NCBI RefSeq assembly: GCF_004217095.1
Contig: NZ_SHKO01000001.1
Coordinates: forward strand, 2,096,234-2,160,233
DNA from: Advenella incenata
Lineage (GTDB): Bacteria; Pseudomonadota; Gammaproteobacteria; Burkholderiales; Burkholderiaceae_B
DNA length: 64,000 nucleotides
Direction of reading: 5' to 3'
Positions 1-9,603 of this stretch are shown piece after piece; position 1 is the first letter of the stretch; each line of letters starts with the position of its first letter. Under the pieces are notes generated by a model. The model had not been told where the DNA came from. It saw only the letters and a program-made list of their open reading frames with translations, and made no database searches. The position numbers and the translations under genes are program-made.

Positions 1-147
1 GCAGCCGATAGCTCGGTCGGCGATCGGGATGGGGCAACTGGGCCAGCGGCAAGGCAAGTGGCGGACTGCGGCTTGCCAATGCTACCTGTTACCAAATATT
101 CAGGCTGCCACATAGCTGAACTGCCGCCGTTTCAATATGACCAATAG
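1..147 (+). other. Possible 3' end of an unidentified gene at the left edge
   Basis: Frame 1 is open from the first base to a TAG at 145-147, giving 48 codons whose start would lie outside the window. A minus-strand frame is also open from an ATG at 113-111 to the left edge, so the coding strand cannot be decided here. Neither peptide resembles a family I know. The hairpin at 166-193 could end a plus-strand gene here as well as rdgC on the other side, which mildly favours the plus-strand reading. This may equally be non-coding. Confidence 0.2.
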
Positions 148-165
148 CACGCTAAAAGTGGTTGT

Positions 166-193
166 CAAAAAAGGGGCTTTGTGGGCCCCTTTT
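166..193. terminator. Bidirectional intrinsic terminator
   Basis: The arms AAGGGGC and GCCCCTT flank a seven-base loop. There is an A-run before the left arm and a T-run after the right arm, so the hairpin works as a rho-independent terminator in both directions. It lies just beyond the stop codon of rdgC on the minus strand. Confidence 0.75.
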
Positions 194-208
194 GTCAAAC
201 TGCGGTGT

Positions 209-1114
209 TTATTTGGCAGTCTGTTTTTCGCCACCCAATGCTTCGACCAGCGCACCCAGCAGCCCAGCCAGCTCGGCGGTCATGAGCGTCATATCGGCAT
301 CGAAGCGTTCTTCTTCATCCATGGCTGACATATCCTGATTTTCCTTGAGGATGTCCAGCGGCGCAATACGTTTGATGATTAGATTGTCGCTCAATACAAA
401 TGAAATACGATCCGACCAGGTCAGCGCCAGCTTGGTGCATTGCTTGCCTGACTGGATATGCTTTTGCACATCTTCCTTTTCGGGGCTCTGGCGAACGTAA
501 CGAATAGTCGCCTTGTTCTCTGAAGATGATTGCAGCTCTGTATCCTGGTCGACCGAGAACATCGCAGGCGCTTCGTCAGCAAGCAGCCATTCGGTCATGG
601 CGGCCGCGGGTGACTGTTCGGTGTACAGGCTTTTGAGCGGCAGCGGATCAATGACTTTGGCCAGTGCACCAATCACTTCGTCGGCCTTGGTTGCCGAGGC
701 GGCGTCGATGACCAGCCAATGATTCTGGGTGTCGATCCATACGCGGGTATCACGGAATATGCTGAATGCCTTAGGCAGCAGGGTGTCGGTCACCTGCTCC
801 TTGATTTCACGCATTTGCTTGCGGCCAGGTTTGTATCCTTGCTGCTCTTCGATTTCCTGTGCGCGGACACGGGTAAACTGATTAATGACGGTAGCGGGCA
901 GCAGTTTCTTTTCAATGCGTAGCGACAGCAGGTACTGGCCGCTAAGCGCGTGAGCGAGCATACCGTTTTCCCGAGCAGGCACCCACCCCATGCTGTTCAT
1001 ATCAGATTTATTGCCCGGAACGAAAGCGGCTTTTGCCAGCTTGTCTTCAAGCTCTTCCTGCGTGGGTTTCCAGTCGGCAGCCAGCCGGTAAACACTCAGA
1101 TTCTTAAACCACAT
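209..1114 (-). CDS. rdgC: Recombination-associated protein RdgC
   Basis: RdgC is a ring-forming double-strand-DNA-binding protein of the nucleoid that limits access of RecA to DNA. The 301-residue product matches the usual family length of about 300. It begins with the characteristic [11 protein letters not shown] and has the family layout, including a conserved [13 protein letters not shown]-like stretch near residue 230. An open frame continues 16 codons upstream, but the family N-terminus fixes the start at 1114. No strong Shine-Dalgarno is visible. It is a single gene, ended by the hairpin at 166-193, and lies next to the recA region with which it is functionally linked. Confidence 0.95.
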   Translation of the reverse strand: MWFKNLSVYRLAADWKPTQEELEDKLAKAAFVPGNKSDMNSMGWVPARENGMLAHALSGQYLLSLRIEKKLLPATVINQFTRVRAQEIEEQQGYKPGRKQMREIKEQVTDTLLPKAFSIFRDTRVWIDTQNHWLVIDAASATKADEVIGALAKVIDPLPLKSLYTEQSPAAAMTEWLLADEAPAMFSVDQDTELQSSSENKATIRYVRQSPEKEDVQKHIQSGKQCTKLALTWSDRISFVLSDNLIIKRIAPLDILKENQDMSAMDEEERFDADMTLMTAELAGLLGALVEALGGEKQTAK

Positions 1115-1321
1115 ACTTTTACGCCAAAAGTATTTATTGTACCGGCTATCGTTGTCGCACATGCGCCGGGTGCCTGCCTTGCCGCCGAAAACTTTACGCC
1201 ATTCGATATAATAGGCGAGGGGCTGTTTGTATGAGGCCGGGCAGCCGGTGCGAGCGTCGTCTGCTTTTGCCGCAGGCCTGTTGCATCTGGCGACAGATGG
1301 TTTGCCGATGTGTTGGAACAG

Positions 1322-1451
1322 GTCAAAAAAAACCTGCCCGAAGGCAGGTTAATACGGGTTTCAGTGCTACGTAAAACTTACGGGGTGTAGCACTGACAAT
1401 GCTGACGAAACTTCAAAAGGGGATTGAAACTTGTCATTTCGTCATCATCAG
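1322..1451 (-). ncRNA. Candidate small RNA with three stem-loops and an intrinsic terminator
   Basis: Read on the minus strand, three hairpins follow each other in about 120 nt. The first has 8-bp arms at 1437-1444 and 1403-1410, with a smaller TTCAA/TTGAA stem inside. The second has perfect 10-bp arms at 1387-1396 and 1361-1370. The third is AACCTGCC-TTCG-GGCAGGTT at 1331-1350, followed by eight Ts, a textbook terminator that faces only this way. No minus-strand gene lies upstream to use it. A TATATT -10-like hexamer sits at 1463-1458, with no convincing -35. The 5' end is therefore a guess. I do not recognise the RNA family. Confidence 0.45.
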
Positions 1452-1542
1452 GAACGAAATATAATGCGTATGCTCTGACAATGTCCTGAATCGGATTGGT
1501 AAAGAACTAACAACTCATAAAAAAATGCAGATAATATGATTA

Positions 1543-1566
1543 TACTGGCTAAATATACAGTATAAT
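1543..1566 (+). promoter_or_regulatory. LexA (SOS) box and recA promoter
   Basis: TACTGGCTAAATATACAGTA at 1543-1562 fits the proteobacterial LexA box (CTGT-N8-ACAG) except for one base in the left half. It overlaps a perfect TATAAT at 1561-1566, so bound LexA would cover the -10. The recA start codon is about 410 bases downstream, which implies a leader of roughly 400 nt. The box is also about 80 bases upstream of the proposed minus-strand small RNA promoter. A poorer second inverted repeat (ATACTGTA-CT-TACGGTAT) lies at 1882-1899, nearer recA. Confidence 0.75.
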
Positions 1567-1617
1567 TTAATGCGATAATATCCGATTATCACAATATGTA
1601 CGAATCTTGTAATGAAT

Positions 1618-1726
1618 GATCTGTAAAGGGATCCGTAAGGGTGGTCTTTAAAGGATGATCTGTAATGGAAGGTCTCTAATAGAAGATCTCTAATGAATAA
1701 TCTGTATGGGTTATTTGTGATGGATC
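1618..1726. repeat. Degenerate 14-nt tandem repeat in the recA leader
   Basis: About eight copies of a unit close to GATCTGTAATGGAA run head to tail. The last five (starting 1657, 1671, 1685, 1699, 1713) are exactly 14 nt apart. Earlier copies are 12-14 nt. Copies differ at several positions, but each keeps a (G/A)TC-N-N-TAA-like core. The stretch lies between the LexA box and recA and has no open reading frame of interest. Related arrays appear at 3541-3752 and 33995-34116. Confidence 0.7.
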
Positions 1727-1974
1727 GCTTTGATCAGGTACATGTATGAGGCAGGTGAGTGTGAAAACAAGACATTTATCTTCCTTGCACAGTGCGTTTC
1801 CATGATCAGCAGTTAGGGGCGGTTTGCGGGTTGGCCCATTGGTTGGCATAGCGGTTTATAGCCAGGCCAGCCTGTGTCAAAATACTGTACTTACGGTATT
1901 CACGTCTTTATTCATAAGCAGTTTGTCTATATATTGCGATATCAGGTTTCTCTATTTAGTCACAAGGACCCTCC

Positions 1975-3054
1975 ATGGACGACAAGCAATCCAAAGCCGC
2001 ACGCGCCGACCGCGCCAAGGCACTCAGCGCAGCACTCTCTCAAATCGAAAAGCAGTTCGGCAAAGGCTCTGTTATGCGCTACGGCGATAACGAAGTTTCG
2101 CACGACATCCAGGTCGTCTCCACTGGTTCTCTCGGGCTCGACATTGCGCTGGGCGTAGGTGGGTTGCCGCGTGGCCGTGTTGTGGAAATTTACGGGCCGG
2201 AATCTTCTGGTAAGACCACGCTGACGCTTCAGGTCATTGCAGAAATGCAGAAAATCGGTGGCACCTGCGCGTTTATCGACGCCGAGCATGCGCTGGACGT
2301 ACAGTACGCCTCCAAACTGGGCGTCAATCTGGCAGATCTGCTTATTTCCCAGCCCGACACCGGTGAACAGGCATTGGAAATTACCGATGCGCTGGTGCGC
2401 TCCGGATCCGTCGACCTGATTGTTATTGACTCGGTTGCCGCACTGGTGCCTCGCGCAGAAATCGAAGGGGATATGGGCGACAGCCTGCCCGGTTTGCAGG
2501 CGCGTCTTATGAGCCAGGCGTTGCGTAAGCTGACCGCATCCATCAAGCGTACCAATTGCATGGTTATCTTCATTAACCAGATTCGAATGAAAATTGGCGT
2601 CATGTTCGGTAGCCCAGAAACCACAACGGGTGGTAACGCGCTTAAATTTTATGCATCGGTTCGCCTGGATATCCGCCGTATTGGGTCTATCAAGAAAGGC
2701 GATGAGGTTGTCGGCAATGAAACGCGTGTCAAGGTGGTCAAGAACAAGGTTGCACCGCCGTTCAAGCAGGCAGAGTTCGATATTATGTACGGCGCCGGTA
2801 TTTCGCGCGAGGGCGAGATGATCGATCTGGGCGTGCAGGCCGGTGTTGTAGACAAGGCAGGCGCCTGGTATAGCTACAGCGGCACTCGCATTGGTCAGGG
2901 CAAGGACAATGTCCGCGATTACCTGAAAGAGCACAAGGAAATGGCTGTGGAAATTGAAAACCGGGTACGCGAGAATATGGGTGTTATCGCGCGCGCCCAG
3001 GAGTTTGTCGCCGATCCGGAAGATGTTGCTCAAGCCGCGGAAGCTGATGAGTGA
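1975..3054 (+). CDS. recA: Recombinase RecA
   Basis: RecA forms the ATP-dependent filament on single-stranded DNA, drives strand exchange and stimulates LexA self-cleavage. The 359-residue product has the Walker A motif GPESSGKTT at residues 74-82, a VIDSVAAL Walker B region near 145, and the [21 protein letters not shown] region typical of loop L2 and beyond. The acidic C-terminal tail ends in AAEADE. The ATG at 1975 follows AAGGA at a good distance. recX overlaps its last codons. A LexA box about 410 bases upstream indicates SOS control. Confidence 0.99.
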   Translation: MDDKQSKAARADRAKALSAALSQIEKQFGKGSVMRYGDNEVSHDIQVVSTGSLGLDIALGVGGLPRGRVVEIYGPESSGKTTLTLQVIAEMQKIGGTCAFIDAEHALDVQYASKLGVNLADLLISQPDTGEQALEITDALVRSGSVDLIVIDSVAALVPRAEIEGDMGDSLPGLQARLMSQALRKLTASIKRTNCMVIFINQIRMKIGVMFGSPETTTGGNALKFYASVRLDIRRIGSIKKGDEVVGNETRVKVVKNKVAPPFKQAEFDIMYGAGISREGEMIDLGVQAGVVDKAGAWYSYSGTRIGQGKDNVRDYLKEHKEMAVEIENRVRENMGVIARAQEFVADPEDVAQAAEADE

Positions 3055-3526
3055 TTTTTCCCAAGGGCAGGGCAGGCGCGGCCAGGGTCGTAGTTTGCTT
3101 GCCCGTGGTATTTCGTATCTGTCCAGGCGCGAGCATTCGGAATACGAGCTTAGAAAAAAACTCGCCCCTCACGCCGAAAGCCCGGAAGAGCTTGATGCGG
3201 TAATGCTGCGCCTGAAGAAAGAAAACTGGCAATCTGACAGTCGTTTTCTACAGGCGACGGCGAATGTCGCTTCGCAAAAATGGGGGGCAATGCGTATTGC
3301 CGCGAAATTGCGGCAACATCACCTTTCTGAAGATGATGTCAATGCTGCGCTTCACAATTTACATGGCTCCGAATACGAGCGTGCCAAAGTGGTCTGGGAA
3401 AAAAAATTCAAGGGAGAGGCCTATGCCACTCCCCAGGAATATGCCAAACAAATGCGCTTTCTGCTTAGCCGCGGCTTCTCCGCAGATATTGTAAGAAAGA
3501 TCATCCGTGCGCCGTCAGACGATTAA
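3047..3526 (+). CDS. recX: Regulatory protein RecX
   Basis: RecX binds RecA filaments and inhibits them. The product is 159 residues, normal for the family, and is built of three-helix repeats, seen in [22 protein letters not shown] and in [17 protein letters not shown] at the C-terminus. The ATG at 3047 overlaps the recA stop by eight bases and has GGAAG just upstream inside recA, so translation is probably coupled. A longer in-frame reading starting inside recA is not supported. No terminator follows; instead the degenerate repeat at 3541-3752 begins. Confidence 0.95.
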   Translation: MSDFSQGQGRRGQGRSLLARGISYLSRREHSEYELRKKLAPHAESPEELDAVMLRLKKENWQSDSRFLQATANVASQKWGAMRIAAKLRQHHLSEDDVNAALHNLHGSEYERAKVVWEKKFKGEAYATPQEYAKQMRFLLSRGFSADIVRKIIRAPSDD

Positions 3527-3540
3527 CTTGCATGCTCAAT

Positions 3541-3752
3541 GCGGTCAGATAGCGGTAGTTAAATAGCTCCAGTAAATGGCCGCATTCAAATAGCAGCATA
3601 CAAGTAGCAGCATTCAAAGCAGCATTCAAATAGCCACGGTCAAAGTGTGATCAAATAACGGCAATCAGACAGTCGTAATCAGACAGTCGTAATCAAATAC
3701 ACACAATCAAACAACCAAAATCAAATAAACCAAGCGGCCGCAGTCAGACAAT
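3541..3752. repeat. Degenerate 14-nt tandem repeat between recX and cfa
   Basis: Some fourteen copies of a unit close to ATCAAATAGCGGCA run in tandem. Two neighbouring copies are identical (ATCAGACAGTCGTA, within 3664-3691), and most others are 14 nt with one or more changes. One copy is 12 nt. The stretch fills nearly the whole recX-cfa gap and codes for nothing convincing. It is the longest of three similar arrays in the window. Confidence 0.75.
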
Positions 3753-3827
3753 GGCCATAGCGGCGTCCCGGGATTTTGTGCCAACCACACATCCACGGGC
3801 TTTTGTCACTAGCCGTTGGTGTTGCGT

Positions 3828-4961
3828 CTAGAGTTTGGGTCGTCGATAACCACCAGGCACTCCGTTGGGCGACAGGACAAACTGCCATAGCTGGTTGTCG
3901 CGCGCGCGGAATGAGCCGGCACAAATGAGCAAGTAATATCTCCACATGCGATAGAAGCGATCGGAATATTGCGATGCGTGCTTGTCCCAATGTTTTTCAA
4001 AATTGGCATGCCAAGCCATGAGCGTTTTGTCGTAATCGGCGCCAAAATTGTGCAGATCTTCAATCAGAAACAGCCCTTGCGTATGGTCAGCAACCTGGCC
4101 AATCACAGGAATTTCCCCGTTGGGGAAAATATATTTGTGAATCCACGGATCGGGATCGTGATCGCGAATCTTCCCGCCGATGGAGTGCATAAGAAATAGC
4201 CCGTCTTCTTTCAGGTTCTTGCGGGCCGCTTCAAAGTACGTACGGTAATTCTTGCGCCCGACGTGCTCAAACATGCCCAGGCTGACAATGCGATCATATT
4301 GTCCGGTCAGGTCACGATAGTCCTGCAATAAAAACTGTACCGGCAGGCCTTCGCACATTTTTTGTCCATATTCGGCCTGCTCTTTGGAAATAGTGATGCC
4401 GGTGCAGTGCACGCCGTAACGTTCCGCGGCAAAGCGCATAAAGCTGCCCCAGCCACATCCGATATCCAGCACGGTCATGCCTGGCTTGAGTCCCAGTTTC
4501 TGGCATACCAGATCAAGTTTGGCTTCCTGCGCCTCATCCAGTGTGCTGGCATTATCCCAGTAGCCGCATGTGTAGGTCATGCGCGTATCGAGCATATCCC
4601 GGAAAAACTCGTTGCCCAGGTCATAGTGCTTCTCGCCCACTTCCCAGGCTTTGGAGCGGGTCTGGTTGTTCACAAAACGGGCACGCAGCACATGCCAGAA
4701 GGTCGCGGCGGTTCTGACTTTGTCATCGATGCGATGCCTAAGCAGGCGGGTAATCATTTCATCAATCTGGTCGCATTCCCATTGACCGTCCATATAACTT
4801 TCACCCAGGCCCATGCTTCCCTGGGCAAGAATGCGATCTGCTGCTCTGTTATCTGTGAGACGAAGGTCCCACGGTGCATCTCCGTTGATCGTTACACCTG
4901 CCGTTGCAGCAAGTTTGCTCAGATGATCCACCGATGCTGAATGTTGACTGCCGACGGCCAT
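3828..4961 (-). CDS. cfa: Cyclopropane-fatty-acyl-phospholipid synthase
   Basis: Cfa transfers a methylene group from S-adenosylmethionine to the double bond of unsaturated acyl chains in membrane phospholipids, usually on entry to stationary phase or under acid stress. The 377-residue product is of normal length. It has the SAM motif VLDIGCGWGSFMRFAA near residue 170, preceded by EVGEKHYDLGNEFF, and the conserved SLGMFEHVG region. The ATG at 4961 follows AGGAGCAGAGGGA. It stands alone between the recX repeat array and metR. A perfect palindrome TTTCCCTAAGGGAAA lies upstream at 5057-5071. Confidence 0.95.
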   Translation of the reverse strand: MAVGSQHSASVDHLSKLAATAGVTINGDAPWDLRLTDNRAADRILAQGSMGLGESYMDGQWECDQIDEMITRLLRHRIDDKVRTAATFWHVLRARFVNNQTRSKAWEVGEKHYDLGNEFFRDMLDTRMTYTCGYWDNASTLDEAQEAKLDLVCQKLGLKPGMTVLDIGCGWGSFMRFAAERYGVHCTGITISKEQAEYGQKMCEGLPVQFLLQDYRDLTGQYDRIVSLGMFEHVGRKNYRTYFEAARKNLKEDGLFLMHSIGGKIRDHDPDPWIHKYIFPNGEIPVIGQVADHTQGLFLIEDLHNFGADYDKTLMAWHANFEKHWDKHASQYSDRFYRMWRYYLLICAGSFRARDNQLWQFVLSPNGVPGGYRRPKL

Positions 4962-5056
4962 TTCCCTCTGCTCCTGCCTTTTAAAGAATTAAACAGAAAG
5001 TATTGCGAAACGCTGCAACATAGAAAAAATTGATGTTTTTGCGCATAGCAATATTT

Positions 5057-5071
5057 TTTCCCTAAGGGAAA
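5057..5071. promoter_or_regulatory. Palindrome upstream of cfa
   Basis: TTTCCCT-A-AGGGAAA is a perfect 7-1-7 inverted repeat about 95 bases upstream of the cfa start and 80 bases from the end of metR. It could be an operator for cfa. I know no regulator for this exact sequence. Confidence 0.35.
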
Positions 5072-5150
5072 TATATATCCATGGTGCCAAGGATTGCAAC
5101 CCACAAATTCATTTGCGTATGCATTTAACAACTATGGACTGTCCGGGCCT

Positions 5151-6071
5151 TCACGAAGCCATACGAATGCCTGACAGATGCTTGAACGAGATTTCCCTGG
5201 CCAGCTCCACAAACGCCTGAACATAGGGGGTCTGGCAGTCTTCCGTGCGGATGGCGGCATACAACGTGCGCCAGATTCCGGGCGCTTCTCCCAAATGTAC
5301 GATTTTGAGCCAGTCCTGCGTTTGATATTCGGTGAGCGCCCAGTTCGGTAACGCTGCCACGCCGCGATTGCTGTTGACCAGCTGGATAATCATCGGCGTT
5401 AATTCCGACTTGCGTATGGAGGCTGGTTCTACGCCCGCAGGATCCAGGAACGCAGTGAAGATATCCAGTCGTTCTTCTTCCACGGGGTAGGTAATCAGGA
5501 CCTGGTTGCTCAGATCTGCCGGCTTGATAAAGCGCTTGCGGGCCAGTGGATTGTCTGCTGCCACTGCCAGTACGAGTTCATACTTAAATAGCGCCACATA
5601 CTCTACCGAGTCATTCGGTACGGGATCAGAGGTGATGACCAGATCCAGATCACCGCGCATCAGGGCGGGAATGGGTGCGAAGGAAAAGGCAGCGGACAGA
5701 TCCAGTGAAATATCCTGCCATTGCAACCGAAATGCATCCAGCGTGGGCATCAGCCATTGGAAACAGGAATGGCATTCTATGGCCAGGTACAAGCGGCCCG
5801 TGCTGCCCGCTGCCAGCTTCTGCATTTCGCGCTCGGCGCTGCGTATACGCGGCAGGACGTCGTCGGCCAGCGTCAACAGACGCAATGCAGCCGTGGTGAA
5901 GCGGGCAGGGCGCGTGCGGCGATTCAGAAGATTCAGATTGAGCCTGCTTTCCAGTTCGCGGATCTGGTGCGAAAGCGCCGACTGCGTCACCGACAGGCGT
6001 TCGGCGGCATCCTGCAGGTTGCCTGCTTCACGGATAGCCGTCAGCGTTTCAAGATGTTTAATTTCAATCAT
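5151..6071 (-). CDS. metR: LysR-type regulator of methionine biosynthesis MetR
   Basis: MetR activates metE and related genes, with homocysteine as co-effector in enterobacteria. The 306-residue product starts with MIEIKHLETLTAIREAGNLQ, a LysR winged helix-turn-helix at about residues 3-60. The effector domain contains the MetR-like stretch IECHSCFQWLMPTLDAF. It is divergent from metE across 305 bases, the usual arrangement of this regulator and its target. A near-consensus MetR half-site pair lies at 6089-6101, just upstream of its own start, which fits autoregulation. Confidence 0.92.
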   Translation of the reverse strand: MIEIKHLETLTAIREAGNLQDAAERLSVTQSALSHQIRELESRLNLNLLNRRTRPARFTTAALRLLTLADDVLPRIRSAEREMQKLAAGSTGRLYLAIECHSCFQWLMPTLDAFRLQWQDISLDLSAAFSFAPIPALMRGDLDLVITSDPVPNDSVEYVALFKYELVLAVAADNPLARKRFIKPADLSNQVLITYPVEEERLDIFTAFLDPAGVEPASIRKSELTPMIIQLVNSNRGVAALPNWALTEYQTQDWLKIVHLGEAPGIWRTLYAAIRTEDCQTPYVQAFVELAREISFKHLSGIRMAS

Positions 6072-6088
6072 GGTAAAGAGTGCTTGCG

Positions 6089-6101
6089 TGAGAATTTTTC
6101 A
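6089..6101. promoter_or_regulatory. Candidate MetR binding site
   Basis: TGAGAATTTTTCA matches the enterobacterial MetR consensus TGAA-N5-TTCA at seven of eight positions. It lies 18 bases upstream of the metR start codon in the metR-metE divergent region. A second site of similar quality nearer metE was not found by eye. Confidence 0.4.
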
Positions 6102-6376
6102 TTTATACCTGCATGGTATCAAGAAAGCGTCCATCCGGCGCCTTTCGCAGTGACCTCATTACTTATAAGCATATCAGTATGAAAAATAACGTTAAGAATC
6201 AATGAGTTATATTTGATTATGAATTTTTCTAATATTATATTAATGAATTTGAGCTGTCTTCATTTTCCAGGCGCGGCACAATCTACCTACTAACTGAATC
6301 AGCTCACCTGCGAGGCCGCTTCGCTCTGGAATCGGAAACGGAAGTGGCTGTGCAATACTATTAAAAGAGATTACAT

Positions 6377-8671
6377 ATGGCATTGACACATAACCTGGGT
6401 TTTCCACGCATTGGCGTAAAACGGGAATTGAAAAAGGCGCTGGAGGCGTATTGGGCGGGGCAGTCGACCGAAGCGGAATTGATCGAGACGGGCAGGCAGT
6501 TGCGCGAACGTCACTGGGCAATTCAGCAAGCTGCGGGTAATGCTTTCGTGACGGTGGGCGATTTCGCCTGGTATGACCATATACTTGAGTGGTCAACCAC
6601 GCTGGGCGTTGTGCCGCCACGCTTTAACCATCCGAAGAATGCACCTGTCGATCTGGATACGCTGTTCAGAATGGCGCGTGGCCGTGCCCCCAGCGGTGAA
6701 CCGGCAGCCGCATGTGAAATGACCAAATGGTTCGATACCAATTACCACTACATTGTTCCGGAGCTGGCTGCCGACCAGCAATTTTATCTGGCGCGCTCGA
6801 GCCTGTTTGATCAAGTTGCCCAGGCTCAGGCATCAGGCTACAAGGTCAAGCCGGTTATACCTGGCCCGCTGACCTATCTGTGGCTGAGCAAGGGCGAATC
6901 GTTTTCCAGTGTAGAAGACGAGCGTAAATTGGCGCTGGTTCCGCAACTTCTGCAAGTTTACAAGCAAGTGCTGACTCGCTTGGCTGAACTGGGCGTGCAA
7001 TGGGTGCAGGTGGACGAGTCGGCGCTGGTGCTGGATCTGCCACCGGCCTGGCAAGATGTCTACCGGCAGGTGTATGCGGAGTTGGCCACAACGCCAGTGA
7101 AAATTCTGCTGGCAACCTATTTTGGCGATGTTGCCGACAATATGGAACTGGTATCCTCGCTCGCCGTGGCAGGGGTACACTTAGACCTGGTTCGCGGACC
7201 GCAGCAACTCGCTCGTGTGCTGCCTGGCTGGCCCGCCGACCGCGTACTGTCAGCCGGTATCATTAGTGGCCGGGATGTATGGCGTACCGATCTGGATCAG
7301 GCAGCCGCTTTGCTCGGTCCGGCATTGGCGCAACTGGGCGAACAGCTGTGGCTGGCGCCGGCATCATCGCTGCTGCATGTACCGGTAGATCTGGCCGAAG
7401 AAACCCAGTTGGATGAAGAAATCAAAAGCTGGCTGTCTTTTGCTGTACAGAAGCTTGATGAGCTGAGCCTGCTGGCTGCAACATTGAACGGCGCGGTCAC
7501 CGACGCGCAGGATGCTGCGCTTGCCCGGCAGCGTGCTGCGCTGTCCGATCGTAAAGTATCGCGCAGGATTCATAACCCAGCTGTGATCGAACGCGTGGCT
7601 GCTGCGGCGTCAGTTGCGCGCGAGCGTACCCCCTTTGCCGAACGCATTGTTAAACAGCGCGAGGCGCTGGGCCTGCCCGATTTTCCCACAACCACCATTG
7701 GTTCCTTTCCGCAAACGCCGGAAATCCGCAAGGTTCGTCGCGACTGGAAGGCTGGCGCGCTGAGCGATACCAAATATGAGGAAGCCATTCGCCAGGAAAT
7801 TCGCGAAGTGGTCCGGTTCCAGGAAGAAGCGGGGCTGGATGTCCTGGTTCATGGGGAACCCGAGCGCAACGACATGGTGGAGTACTTCGGCGAGCTGCTG
7901 GCCGGTTTCGCTTTCACACAGAATGGCTGGGTGCAGAGCTACGGCTCCCGTTGCGTTAAACCGCCCATCATTTACGGGGATGTCGCTCGTCTGATTCCCA
8001 TGACGGTAGAGTGGACCGCTTTTGCCCAGTCGCTGACCGACAAGCCCATGAAAGGAATGCTGACGGGTCCGGTCACGGTGCTGCAATGGTCTTTTGTGCG
8101 TGACGATCAGCCGCGCCAGGCAACGTGCCTGCAATTGGCGTTGGCACTGCGCGACGAGGTCCAGGATCTGGAAAAAGCCGGCATCCGCGTTATTCAGATT
8201 GATGAACCCGCCTTTCGCGAGGGACTGCCGCTACGCAAGGCAGACTGGCAAGCCTATCTGGATTGGGCGGTCGATTGCTTCAGGGTGAGCACTTCGGGCG
8301 TACAGGACACAACGCAGATCCACACGCATATGTGTTACTCGGAGTTTAACGACATTATCGAGTCCATTGCCGCAATGGATGCCGATGTGATTACGATTGA
8401 AACCTCCCGTTCGAACATGGAGCTGCTCGAAGCATTTGAACGCTTCAACTATCCAAACGATATCGGACCCGGCGTTTATGATATTCACTCACCCAACGTC
8501 CCGGATCGGGAGTGGATGATCCAGTTAATGAACAAGGCGGCCAATCGCTTAAATCGCAAGCAACTATGGGTCAATCCCGATTGCGGTCTGAAAACCCGCC
8601 AGTGGCCCGAGACGCGCAGCGCGCTGATTGAGATGGTTAATGCCGCCCAGGCATTGCGCGCCGCGGTTTAA
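6377..8671 (+). CDS. metE: Cobalamin-independent methionine synthase MetE
   Basis: MetE transfers a methyl group from methyltetrahydropteroyl-triglutamate to homocysteine, the last step of methionine synthesis. The 764-residue product has both halves of the double barrel. Likely zinc ligands are His651 and Cys653 in HTHMC and Cys736 in NPDCGLK, spaced as in the E. coli enzyme. The start matches the family N-terminus HNLGFPRIG and follows AAGAGA. Divergent metR makes MetR activation likely. I see no cobalamin riboswitch upstream. A strong terminator at 8739-8777 ends the unit. Confidence 0.98.
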   Translation: MALTHNLGFPRIGVKRELKKALEAYWAGQSTEAELIETGRQLRERHWAIQQAAGNAFVTVGDFAWYDHILEWSTTLGVVPPRFNHPKNAPVDLDTLFRMARGRAPSGEPAAACEMTKWFDTNYHYIVPELAADQQFYLARSSLFDQVAQAQASGYKVKPVIPGPLTYLWLSKGESFSSVEDERKLALVPQLLQVYKQVLTRLAELGVQWVQVDESALVLDLPPAWQDVYRQVYAELATTPVKILLATYFGDVADNMELVSSLAVAGVHLDLVRGPQQLARVLPGWPADRVLSAGIISGRDVWRTDLDQAAALLGPALAQLGEQLWLAPASSLLHVPVDLAEETQLDEEIKSWLSFAVQKLDELSLLAATLNGAVTDAQDAALARQRAALSDRKVSRRIHNPAVIERVAAAASVARERTPFAERIVKQREALGLPDFPTTTIGSFPQTPEIRKVRRDWKAGALSDTKYEEAIRQEIREVVRFQEEAGLDVLVHGEPERNDMVEYFGELLAGFAFTQNGWVQSYGSRCVKPPIIYGDVARLIPMTVEWTAFAQSLTDKPMKGMLTGPVTVLQWSFVRDDQPRQATCLQLALALRDEVQDLEKAGIRVIQIDEPAFREGLPLRKADWQAYLDWAVDCFRVSTSGVQDTTQIHTHMCYSEFNDIIESIAAMDADVITIETSRSNMELLEAFERFNYPNDIGPGVYDIHSPNVPDREWMIQLMNKAANRLNRKQLWVNPDCGLKTRQWPETRSALIEMVNAAQALRAAV

Positions 8672-8738
8672 AAGCATATCGCGTTGTCAAATGAATACCG
8701 CGTTGTGATTTGAACGCGTACTGTTTACCAACCTTTTC

Positions 8739-8777
8739 CACGGAGATTGCGGCTTGCCGCCACTCCGTGTTTTTTTT
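8739..8777 (+). terminator. Intrinsic terminator after metE
   Basis: The outer arms CACGGAG and CTCCGTG enclose a GCGGC-TT-GCCGC inner stem, and eight Ts follow. It is a strong rho-independent terminator 68 bases beyond the metE stop. Confidence 0.85.
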
Positions 8778-8940
8778 GCCTGGCGCCGTTTGTTCTTGTC
8801 CGAGTGTGTTGGGCTGCGCTTTATACTATTTTTGCTTTGCAGCAAAATTTCGCATATACGGCCTTTTTGTGGGCGAGCGCGCAAGGGAGTACGCTATACT
8901 TTATCGGTTTACTGACCAATTACTCCTCTATCGTTCGAAC

Positions 8941-9516
8941 ATGTCTCTGGGTTCTTCGGCGCGCAAGCCAATTCACACCCGTCGTATCACTATGGATGCC
9001 TATCTCCGGGAGGATTCTCTCTGGGAGCTTGAAGCGCATCTGGTCGATGTCAAAGCTTACGACTTTCCTACCAAACTTGGTGCAATGCATCTGGCAGGCG
9101 ACCCGGTGCACGATATGACGATCATTCTGCTGGTTACACCAGAGGGGATGATTACCGATGTTCGGGCCAAATATCAGGCAGCACCTTACGATTCGGCCTG
9201 TATGGCCATTGAGGAGGCATACCGTGGTCTGGTCGGGCTGCATCTGCTGCGTCAATTCCGGGCGGCGGTACGTGACCGCTTCGGTCGTGTCGATGGCTGT
9301 ACGCATATGTCTGAGCTGGTTGTGCTGCTGCCTACGGTGTTTGTACAGAGTTTGTCGGCGCAGCGCCGCGAACAGGCTGAGCAAACCGGGAAAAAGCCCT
9401 TCCAGCTGGAAGGGTGTCACGCGCTGGCGCTCACTTCCCCGGTGGTCCGGGAGTTTTATCCAGAGTGGTATGTCAACCCGCAAGAGGGTGGTAAACGCAG
9501 GGTCAGGCAGTCATGA
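8941..9516 (+). CDS. DUF2889 domain protein
   Basis: The 191-residue protein belongs to the DUF2889 family: it opens with KPIHTRRITMDAYLREDSLWELEAHLVD, the family signature, and has a TRVSPEGMITDV-like strand and a conserved GCTHMSELV segment. The function of the family is unknown. The frame is open far upstream, but ATG 8941 gives the family N-terminus. No clear ribosome site is visible. It lies directly upstream of sucC with an 87-base gap. From memory, relatives place this gene right after recX, so the cfa-metR-metE block may be an insertion into an ancestral order. Confidence 0.8.
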   Translation: MSLGSSARKPIHTRRITMDAYLREDSLWELEAHLVDVKAYDFPTKLGAMHLAGDPVHDMTIILLVTPEGMITDVRAKYQAAPYDSACMAIEEAYRGLVGLHLLRQFRAAVRDRFGRVDGCTHMSELVVLLPTVFVQSLSAQRREQAEQTGKKPFQLEGCHALALTSPVVREFYPEWYVNPQEGGKRRVRQS

Positions 9517-9603
9517 TTGTTGTACAGGCTTCAAACAGTCTCAATTCGTGTGCTCGCGCAACGCTGAGCATTTGTTTTTTTATCCTACGCTAATAGGTAA
9601 TAC

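Noticed and set aside
1096-1326. Minus-strand open frame upstream of rdgC
   Set aside because: It overlaps the rdgC start in another frame, has no ribosome site and shows no family resemblance.
1960-3033. Long minus-strand frame antisense to recA
   Set aside because: It mirrors the codon bias of recA and has no features of a real protein.
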